9,231 nucleotides of DNA from an uncultured Flavobacterium sp. Lineage in GTDB: Bacteria > Bacteroidota > Bacteroidia > Flavobacteriales > Flavobacteriaceae. Below are positions 1-5,483 of the stretch, in pieces. Numbering within the stretch: position 1 is the stretch's first letter; every line of letters begins with the position of its first letter. The stretch spans positions 1 through 9,231 of the forward strand of contig NZ_CALFIG010000202.1 in assembly GCF_937876455.1 (NCBI RefSeq), in the 5' to 3' direction. Below the pieces are notes generated by a model. That model did not search any database. It worked only from the letters and a program-made list of their open reading frames with translations, and was not told where the DNA came from. A program made the translations under genes and the position numbers.

Positions 1-1709
1 CTTACTCAGATGAAAGTGCTCCACAAGATCGAGTGGCTGTTTGTGATGATTTGGTAATAGTTAATAAATACCGCGGACTTCGGTACGCCGAAAAAATACT
101 CAGCACATGCGAAGTTTTCGCCCGCGACATGCAATGTTCTTTCCTTAAGGGGGGTGTTGTAACGACCAATATACCCGTTTTAATGACGGACCTGAGATTT
201 GGTTTTTTTGTTTACAAAGTAGATGCTAGTTTCGATAGTCTAAAAAAGTTTTATTTTAGTAAACAGACTATAAAGTCTAAGATCTGGACTCTTTCTGGCG
301 GACAGAAGGCTCGTTTACAACTAGCTCTATTCTTGTGCACCAACCCAGATGTACTAATACTAGACGAGCCAACAAATCACTTAGATTTAGAGATGATTGA
401 ATGGTTAGAAGATTATTTTGCCAAAGAAAATATTACTTTGTTTATGGTGACGCACGACCGTTTCTTTTTTGAACGCGTTTGTAACGAAATCATAGAGTTA
501 GACAATGGAAAAATATACCAATACAAAGGAAATTATTCCTATTATTTACAAAAGAAAGAGGAGCGAATTGCTTCTGAAAATGCGAGTATCGACAAAGCGC
601 AAAATTTATTTGTAAAAGAATTGGCATGGATGCGACGTCAACCAAAAGCTAGAACAACCAAATCAAAATCACGCCAAGATGATTTTTATAAAATTAAAGC
701 CGTTGCCGAAAGCCGTAGAAAAGAAAATGTAGTGGAACTCGAAATCAATATGGAGCGAATGGGAAGTAAAGTGATTGAAATGGTAAAATTGAGCAAAAGC
801 TTCCATCCAGAAACTTCAGCAAAAACCATTTTAAAAGATTTTTCTTATTCCTTTCAACGAGGCGAACGCATTGGAATTATTGGAAAAAATGGTACGGGAA
901 AATCTACTTTTTTAAACATTTTAACGCAAACCTTACAACCTGATTCTGGTAAAGTAATTATTGGCGATACTATTAAAATTGGCTATTATACACAAAGTGG
1001 CATCAATCCGAAACCGGGACAAAAAGTAATCGATATTATCAAAGAATATGGCGAATATATTCCGTTGACAAAAGGAAAAATTATATCGGCTTCGCAATTG
1101 TTAGAGCGCTTTCTATTTGATGCCAAAAAGCAATACGATTTTGTTGAAAAATTAAGTGGTGGGGAATTGAAACGTTTGTATTTATGTACCGTTTTAATAC
1201 AAAATCCAAATTTCTTAATTTTGGATGAACCTACAAATGATTTAGACATTGTGACTTTGAATGTATTGGAAAGTTTTTTATTAGATTATCCCGGATGTTT
1301 AGTTGTGGTAAGTCACGATCGCTATTTTATGGATAAAATTGTGGATCACTTATTTGTATTTAGAGGCGAAGGTGAAGTTGAAGATTTCCCCGGAAACTAT
1401 TCTGATTTTAGAGCGTATGAAGATTCTACTGAACCGAAAGCTTTACAAGCAGTTAGTAGCGAAAAATCTAATTGGAAAGAAAAACAAACAAAAGCGGGTT
1501 TAACTTTTAACGAGCAAAAAGAATTTCAAAAAATCGAAAAAGAAATCAAAGATTTAGAATATCAAAAAAAACAAATTGAACAAGAATTTTCTGAAGGAAA
1601 AGTTTCTGATGATAAGATTGAAGCCAAAGCAAACGAATTACAAAAAATCATTCAATCTTTAGAAGAAAAAGAGGAACGTTGGTTTGAATTGAGTTCTAAA
1701 ATGGAATAA
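1..1709 (+). CDS. ABC-F family ATPase (Uup-like), 5' end off the window
   Basis: Soluble twin-ATPase ABC-F protein, a family that acts on the ribosome rather than in membrane transport. The frame is open from base 3 to the left edge, so the GTG at 33 need not be the start; residues here count from it. NBD1 keeps its signature LSGGQ (87-91), Walker B LILDEP (108-113) and H-loop THDR (140-143), but no Walker A lies in the window. The inter-domain linker (about 173-250) carries the conserved WMRRQPKARTTKSKSRQD block that contacts P-site tRNA in this family. NBD2 is complete: GKNGTGKST (284-292), LSGGE (374-378), LILDEPTND and SHDR. A charged coiled coil (about 480-558) matches the Uup-type C-terminal domain. 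From about base 375 onward it reads as the standard Flavobacterium protein; before that, codon use and sequence differ (see findings). Family call is firm; the exact subfamily is less certain. Confidence 0.9.
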   Translation, partial: YSDESAPQDRVAVCDDLVIVNKYRGLRYAEKILSTCEVFARDMQCSFLKGGVVTTNIPVLMTDLRFGFFVYKVDASFDSLKKFYFSKQTIKSKIWTLSGGQKARLQLALFLCTNPDVLILDEPTNHLDLEMIEWLEDYFAKENITLFMVTHDRFFFERVCNEIIELDNGKIYQYKGNYSYYLQKKEERIASENASIDKAQNLFVKELAWMRRQPKARTTKSKSRQDDFYKIKAVAESRRKENVVELEINMERMGSKVIEMVKLSKSFHPETSAKTILKDFSYSFQRGERIGIIGKNGTGKSTFLNILTQTLQPDSGKVIIGDTIKIGYYTQSGINPKPGQKVIDIIKEYGEYIPLTKGKIISASQLLERFLFDAKKQYDFVEKLSGGELKRLYLCTVLIQNPNFLILDEPTNDLDIVTLNVLESFLLDYPGCLVVVSHDRYFMDKIVDHLFVFRGEGEVEDFPGNYSDFRAYEDSTEPKALQAVSSEKSNWKEKQTKAGLTFNEQKEFQKIEKEIKDLEYQKKQIEQEFSEGKVSDDKIEAKANELQKIIQSLEEKEERWFELSSKME

Positions 1710-1720
1710 TAATTAGTATT

Positions 1721-1776
1721 CAGTCGCAGTGTTCAGAAAAAACTGTGACTGAAAACTGTGACTGAAAACTGTGACT
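1721..1776. repeat. CAGT/ACTG intergenic repeat with 13-bp tandem units
   Basis: Two exact copies of GAAAACTGTGACT lie at 1751-1763 and 1764-1776, preceded by a 12/13 copy at 1738-1750. The segment just before, CAGTCGCAGTGTTCAG at 1721-1736, is an imperfect reverse complement (14 of 16) of CTGAAAACTGTGACTG at 1749-1764, so the transcript could fold into a long hairpin with a 12-nt loop. No T-run follows, so a standard intrinsic terminator is unlikely. The last unit contains the GTG used as start of the next gene. I believe similar CAGT-rich intergenic stretches occur in other Flavobacterium genomes, but this is from memory. Confidence 0.75.
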
Positions 1777-2283
1777 ATAATCAAATCATATATAAAATTC
1801 ATCTTACATTCCAAAAACGAACATGGAGTGCATTCGCCTTTTGTGTTTGATTTAGTAACCAAATGTTTTTATGTTTCCAACTTTCCATTTGAAAATTTAA
1901 ATTATCCTTCAACTAACAAACTCATTTTAAAAACAATACACTATTTAAATTTAAAGAATTGTGTGCGTTTTGATGCACAACAAGAAGTCAATACAACAGT
2001 AGATAGTCTAATTGTATCGGGTAATTCTTTAATAAATTTTTCAATTGAAAAAATAATACCCCTTTGCACAAATGAAACATGTATTTTCATAGAAAAGATT
2101 CACCAAACAGAAAAAAACAAAGCAGTTTGGAAAAAATTACACAAAGACCCTCGCATTACCGTTAGTATAGAGACTTTTAATTTAGGACTGCTATTTATTC
2201 GTAAAGAGCAGAAAAAAGAACACTTCATTTTGAAATCAAAACCTTCATTATTTTCACTTTTTACAAAAAAAATACGCATTTGA
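1771..2283 (+). CDS. Shrunken class I SAM-dependent methyltransferase-like protein
   Basis: The 170-aa product resembles both ends of a Flavobacterium class I methyltransferase usually about 240-250 aa long. The N-terminus (3-34: IKSY.KF..HSKNEHGVHSPFVFDLVTKCFY) and the C-terminal part (about 105-153: ..IFIEKIHQ...AVWKKLHKDPRITVSIETFNLGLLFIRKEQKKEHFIL) are well kept. The middle, where the SAM-binding Rossmann core belongs, is much shorter. The glycine-rich motif I appears replaced by CVRFDAQQEVN (64-74), and the usual FDGNH-like segment reads LIVSGNS (80-86). Catalysis is therefore doubtful, although the frame is intact, which argues against a fresh pseudogene. GTG 1771 is chosen because an in-frame TGA lies at 1759, no in-frame ATG exists near the conserved N-terminus, and the family begins just before IKSY. 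It sits 61 bp after the ABC-F gene and 53 bp before the transporter ATPase. The family link is from memory. Confidence 0.7.
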   Translation: MTIIKSYIKFILHSKNEHGVHSPFVFDLVTKCFYVSNFPFENLNYPSTNKLILKTIHYLNLKNCVRFDAQQEVNTTVDSLIVSGNSLINFSIEKIIPLCTNETCIFIEKIHQTEKNKAVWKKLHKDPRITVSIETFNLGLLFIRKEQKKEHFILKSKPSLFSLFTKKIRI

Positions 2284-2294
2284 GTGTAACAATT

Positions 2295-2323
2295 TAGTAT
2301 ATTAATGTACTTATTTAATACTA
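2295..2323. repeat. AT-rich imperfect inverted repeat before the ABC ATPase gene
   Basis: TAGTATATTAA (2295-2305) and TTAATACTA (2315-2323) pair over 9 bp if AT is bulged from the left arm, around a 9-nt loop. It lies in the 53-bp gap ahead of the transporter ATPase gene. No T-run follows on the plus strand. It could be an operator or weak hairpin, or chance in AT-rich DNA. Confidence 0.3.
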
Positions 2324-2336
2324 GAATAGTAAAGTT

Positions 2337-3029
2337 ATGGCTCAACCAATCATTGAAATTAAAGGAATTACTCGAAATTTCCCCTTAGGTAGTGAAACAG
2401 TTTATGTATTAAAAGGCATTGATTTAGTCATAAACAAAGGTGAATATGTTGCACTAATGGGGCCTTCGGGATCTGGAAAATCTACCTTAATGAATATCTT
2501 AGGTTGTTTAGACACGCCAACAGCTGGATCTTATATTTTAAATGGCAAGGTTGTTAGTGAAATGCACGACGATGAATTAGCCGAAATTAGAAATAAAGAA
2601 ATAGGCTTTGTTTTTCAAACTTTTAATTTAATGCCAAGAACAACTGCTTTAGACAATGTAGCGCTTCCTATGGTATACGCAGGGTATTCTAAAGAAGATA
2701 GGAATAAAAGAGCTACTGAAGTTTTAACACAAGTAGGTTTAGCCGATAGAATGGACCACAAACCTAATCAATTATCAGGAGGACAACGTCAACGTGTAGC
2801 CGTTGCGAGAGCATTGGTAAATAAACCTTCTATCATTCTGGCCGATGAACCTACGGGTAATTTAGACAGTAAAACATCGGTTGAAATTATGAATCTTTTC
2901 AATGAAATTCATGCGAATGGAAATACGGTAATTCTTGTAACTCACGAAGAAGACATTGCAGCTCATGCACACCGAATCATTCGCGTTAAAGATGGAATTA
3001 TTGAAAAAGATGAAGTGAAAAATAAATAA
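2337..3029 (+). CDS. ABC transporter ATP-binding protein, MacB/LolD type
   Basis: A single-domain cytoplasmic ATPase of 230 aa, the usual length for the MacB/LolD/FtsE-like exporters whose permease partners carry a periplasmic MacB core domain. All nucleotide-binding elements are present: Walker A GPSGSGKST (about 42-50), the Q-loop in FVFQTFNLMPR (about 92-102), the signature LSGGQRQRVAVARAL (about 143-157), Walker B IILADEPTGNLDS (about 163-175) and the H-loop in VTHEE. The DEPTGNLDS form with RTTALDNVALPM is typical of the group that exports lipoproteins, macrolides or peptides. No membrane subunit is encoded next to it: the next gene is dapF on the opposite strand. Its permease must be elsewhere, so the substrate cannot be told. 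ATG 2337 matches the expected N-terminus of the family. Whether it is LolD itself cannot be decided here. Confidence 0.93.
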   Translation: MAQPIIEIKGITRNFPLGSETVYVLKGIDLVINKGEYVALMGPSGSGKSTLMNILGCLDTPTAGSYILNGKVVSEMHDDELAEIRNKEIGFVFQTFNLMPRTTALDNVALPMVYAGYSKEDRNKRATEVLTQVGLADRMDHKPNQLSGGQRQRVAVARALVNKPSIILADEPTGNLDSKTSVEIMNLFNEIHANGNTVILVTHEEDIAAHAHRIIRVKDGIIEKDEVKNK

Positions 3030-3031
3030 TT

Positions 3032-3811
3032 CTATAGTTTTATATTTCCTTCAAAAACGAATTCAGCTGGGCCAATTAAAAAAATATCTTTATAGTATAG
3101 TCCTTCCTTTGAAAAACGCACTTGTAATTTTCCACCAGGCACTAATAGATCAACAGTAGTTGATAAAGTTTTACGCAATTGATGCATAGCAATTGCCACG
3201 GCAGTAACACCTGTTCCACAAGATAAGGTTTCGTCTTCTACACCCCGCTCATATGTTCGCACTTTGAATGTATTTTCATTTTCTTGTTCTACAAAATTAA
3301 CATTACTACCAGAAGCGCCATATAAATCTGAGTATCTAATTTTTGCACCGCACATTTTTACATCATAATCATTCAAATTTGTTACCAATTCTACATGATG
3401 TGGCGAACCTGTATATACAAATTGATAGGTATCATTTATCTTAATTTCAGTAACATCTATCATTTGTAACGCAATAGTGTCACCCGTTATTTTAGCATAA
3501 TGATAGCCGTCAGAAGCTTCAAAATGTGCCTCAGAAGTAACTAGCCCTAATTTTTTAGCAAATGCCACTAAACAACGGCCACCATTACCACACATAGTAC
3601 TTGTACTCCCATCAGCATTATAATAAACCATTGTAAAATCATACGATTCATGTTGTTCTAACAGCATAAGACCATCAGCACCTATGCCAAAACGTCGGTC
3701 GCAAAGACGTGCAATTAATTTGGTATCATTTTTGGGAAAATCAAGTTGACGATTATCTATAATAATAAAATCATTTCCTGTTCCTTGGTATTTATAAAAA
3801 GTAACTTGCAT
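3032..3811 (-). CDS. dapF: Diaminopimelate epimerase
   Basis: Converts LL-diaminopimelate to the meso form, the last step before lysine and the direct source of the peptidoglycan cross-linking residue; a PLP-independent cytoplasmic enzyme. The 259-aa product has the expected opening KYQGTGNDFIIID (8-19). Both catalytic cysteines are present: Cys74 in NADGSTSTMCGNGGRC and Cys198 in YERGVEDETLSCGTG. The FGIGADGL (41-48) and NVNFVE (170-175) blocks also fit. Length is slightly below the ~275 aa of the E. coli enzyme. The segment usually written GNPHxV reads GSPHHV (135-140), which I think is common in this phylum. The stop lies 2 bp from that of the convergent ATPase gene. The start, 149 bp from the divergent protease gene, has a good promoter box just upstream. 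Confidence 0.96.
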   Translation of the reverse strand: MQVTFYKYQGTGNDFIIIDNRQLDFPKNDTKLIARLCDRRFGIGADGLMLLEQHESYDFTMVYYNADGSTSTMCGNGGRCLVAFAKKLGLVTSEAHFEASDGYHYAKITGDTIALQMIDVTEIKINDTYQFVYTGSPHHVELVTNLNDYDVKMCGAKIRYSDLYGASGSNVNFVEQENENTFKVRTYERGVEDETLSCGTGVTAVAIAMHQLRKTLSTTVDLLVPGGKLQVRFSKEGLYYKDIFLIGPAEFVFEGNIKL

Positions 3812-3828
3812 TTTTTATATTTGAAAAA

Positions 3829-3836
3829 CAAAAATA
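3829..3836 (-). promoter_or_regulatory. Candidate Bacteroidota -7 box for dapF
   Basis: Read on the minus strand this is TATTTTTG, an exact match to the TAnnTTTG consensus, 17 bases before the dapF ATG. A TTG lies 23 bases further upstream, at the edge of the allowed spacing for the -33 element. The implied leader is only about 10-15 nt. AT-rich DNA makes chance matches fairly likely. Confidence 0.4.
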
Positions 3837-3867
3837 AGCAATTTCAAGTTTATGAACAGCAAGAAGT

Positions 3868-3917
3868 ATTAAAATGATGTTAAAGAGTGTTAACCATGCG
3901 TTAAAGCATTAAAATGA
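3868..3917. promoter_or_regulatory. Phased GTTAA motifs between direct repeats, upstream of the htrA-like gene
   Basis: Three GTTAA motifs start at 3879, 3889 and 3900, spaced 10 and 11 bp, which puts them on one face of the helix. The second and third form TTAAC-CATGC-GTTAA, an inverted repeat with a 5-bp spacer. The whole is bracketed by two exact copies of ATTAAAATGA (3868-3877 and 3908-3917). It lies 44 bp before the protease start and within the divergent promoter region, so it may be an operator. No known regulator is assigned. Confidence 0.35.
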
Positions 3918-3931
3918 AACAAAAAACTAAT

Positions 3932-3939
3932 TAAATTTA
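3932..3939 (+). promoter_or_regulatory. Weak candidate -7 box for the htrA-like gene
   Basis: TAAATTTA matches TAnnTTTG in all but the last base and lies 21 bases before the ATG. No TTG is seen at the expected -33 distance, so the promoter may need an activator or be read differently. Confidence 0.25.
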
Positions 3940-3960
3940 CAACTCAAACTATAATTAGAA

Positions 3961-5349
3961 ATGATGAATATGCAACACGTAAAAAGTCTTTTTTTAGTTT
4001 CATTACTAAGTGGCGCCTTCACTTTAGGAGGATACAAGTTATTTATTGAAAAATCAAACAAATCTATTGTTACGAGTGCGCCAGATTATACCCTACCTGT
4101 TGGACTAGCACCAGAAGGCATCGATTTTACGGTCGCAGCAGAAAAAGCTGTACACAGTGTCGTTCACGTAAAAAATGTTTCTGTTATTACGTACACAGAC
4201 CCATGGTCATCCTTTTTTTATGGTAGAAACAATACCCAACAATATGAACAAGTAGGAACAGGATCAGGTGTCATTATTTCTGAAGACGGATATATAGTTA
4301 CCAATAATCATGTGATAAAAGATGCCAAAGAACTTGAAGTAACTTTAAATAATAATAAAGCCTATAAAGCAAAATTAATTGGTACCGATTCTAAAATGGA
4401 TATTGCATTATTAAAAATTGATGCCGATGAAAAACTACCTTTTATTGTTTTTGGAAATTCAGATCAGATTAAAGTGGGCGAATGGGTATTAGCCGTTGGA
4501 AATCCATATAATTTAAATTCAACAGTAACGGCGGGAATCGTGTCTGCAAAAGCTAGAAATTTAGACAAAGCAAGCATACAATCCTTCATTCAAACAGATG
4601 CAGCTGTAAATCCTGGTAATAGTGGCGGTGCACTTGTAAATGCTCGAGGTGAATTAATTGGCATCAACACGATGATTTCTTCACCAACAGGAAGTTATGC
4701 TGGATATTCTTTTGCCGTTCCTTCAAACATCACTAAAAAAATAATTGAAGATTTAGTACAATTTGGCAATGTTCAACGTGGTGTTTTAGGAATAGATGGA
4801 AGCGAATTAAATGCGGAGGCTTCAAAAAAATTAGGCATAAAAGAAACTGAAGGTATTTTTGTTAATAAAATAAATAAAAATTCGGGAGCGCAGAAAGCAG
4901 GAATTACAAAAGGTGACATCATTATCAAACTTGATGACAAAAAAGTAAGTAACAATGCCGAATTAAGCGCTATTGTAAATACAAAAAGACCTAATGACAT
5001 TATAAAAGTGTCTTTATTGCGAGAAGGTAAATTAGTAGTTATCCCTGTAAAGCTTACTAAAAAAGAGTTAATTCAATATGAATATAACGGTATTGAATTT
5101 GAAGATGTAACAGAAGAAGATAAAAAAACGTTTAATATTACAAGTGGGATAAAAATAAAAGAGGTAACGAATGAAGATTTTCAAGAATATGCCGAATATT
5201 TAAAAGGTTCTATTGTAAGACGAGTAGATGGTCTTTTGGCTACTAATATGGAAACTGTATCTGCTTATTTAGCAAAAAAAGAAGAAAAACAGAAAACCCA
5301 ATATGAAATAATTGGAAAAAACGGACGGGTTTACCGATTCATTTTATAA
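3961..5349 (+). CDS. DegP/HtrA-family periplasmic serine protease
   Basis: An envelope quality-control protease that degrades or refolds misfolded exported proteins. The 462-aa product begins with a short positive stretch and a hydrophobic segment (about 9-28: LFLVSLLSGAFTLGGYKLF), which should be a signal peptide or membrane anchor. The trypsin-like domain (about 55-268) has the full triad: His117 in VTNNHVI, Asp147 in SKMDIALLKI and Ser221 in AAVNPGNSGGALV. A clear PDZ domain follows (about 273-365), with KAGITKGDIIIKLDDKKV. Residues 370-462 resemble a second, more divergent PDZ as in the Do subfamily. Met codons occur at positions 1, 2 and 4, and any of them would give much the same signal. 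The gene is divergent from dapF and is closed by a strong hairpin terminator, so it is probably transcribed alone. I did not pick between the degP, degQ and htrA names. Confidence 0.94.
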   Translation: MMNMQHVKSLFLVSLLSGAFTLGGYKLFIEKSNKSIVTSAPDYTLPVGLAPEGIDFTVAAEKAVHSVVHVKNVSVITYTDPWSSFFYGRNNTQQYEQVGTGSGVIISEDGYIVTNNHVIKDAKELEVTLNNNKAYKAKLIGTDSKMDIALLKIDADEKLPFIVFGNSDQIKVGEWVLAVGNPYNLNSTVTAGIVSAKARNLDKASIQSFIQTDAAVNPGNSGGALVNARGELIGINTMISSPTGSYAGYSFAVPSNITKKIIEDLVQFGNVQRGVLGIDGSELNAEASKKLGIKETEGIFVNKINKNSGAQKAGITKGDIIIKLDDKKVSNNAELSAIVNTKRPNDIIKVSLLREGKLVVIPVKLTKKELIQYEYNGIEFEDVTEEDKKTFNITSGIKIKEVTNEDFQEYAEYLKGSIVRRVDGLLATNMETVSAYLAKKEEKQKTQYEIIGKNGRVYRFIL

Positions 5350-5373
5350 AATTGTATGCTATATAAACAAGTC

Positions 5374-5406
5374 AATATCCAGTCTTTACGATTGGATATT
5401 TTTTTT
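5374..5406 (+). terminator. Rho-independent terminator after the htrA-like gene
   Basis: AATATCCAGTC (5374-5384) pairs with GATTGGATATT (5390-5400) over 11 bp with one G-U pair, around the 5-nt loop TTTAC, and is followed at once by six further T. It starts 24 bp past the protease stop codon and separates that gene from the GAPDH gene. Confidence 0.88.
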
Positions 5407-5427
5407 ATAAAAAAAATAAAAAAATCC

Positions 5428-5458
5428 TTTACGAAAACGATTGAAATCTATACTTTTG
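5428..5458 (+). promoter_or_regulatory. Bacteroidota-type promoter for the GAPDH gene
   Basis: TACTTTTG at 5451-5458 fits the TAnnTTTG -7 consensus exactly and is followed by CACC. A TTTA at 5428-5431 stands 19 bp upstream, close to the TTTG -33 element. The -7 box ends 25 bases before the ATG. It lies between the preceding terminator and the gene, which is where a promoter is needed. Confidence 0.6.
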
Positions 5459-5483
5459 CACCAAATAAACAACACTCATTTTC

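Noticed and set aside
986..1249. Open antisense frame of 87 codons inside the ABC-F gene
   Set aside because: It lies fully opposite NBD2 coding sequence with intact ABC motifs, and its product is low-complexity with no family resemblance.
1709..1776. CRISPR-like or intrinsic terminator reading of the CAGT repeat region
   Set aside because: The units are 13 bp, directly abutting and without spacers, so not CRISPR. No T-run follows the hairpin, so it is not a standard terminator.
2100..2345. Antisense frame of 81 codons over the methyltransferase-like gene
   Set aside because: The sense-strand product has recognisable family blocks; the antisense product does not, and it also runs into the start of the ATPase gene.
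3437..3454. GSPHHV in place of GNPHxV in DapF as a sign of lost activity
   Set aside because: Both catalytic cysteines and the other active-site blocks are intact, and this substitution is, to my recollection, common in Bacteroidota DapF.
3874..3912. Tiny upstream open frame (12 codons, two Met at its start) before the protease gene
   Set aside because: It overlaps the phased GTTAA motifs and lies upstream of the likely transcription start, so it is probably not transcribed. It has no leader-peptide features such as a run of regulatory codons.
4773..5000. Antisense frame of 75 codons, hydrophobic, inside the protease gene
   Set aside because: It is opposite the conserved PDZ domain. Its hydrophobic character comes from reading lysine- and glutamate-rich codons in reverse.
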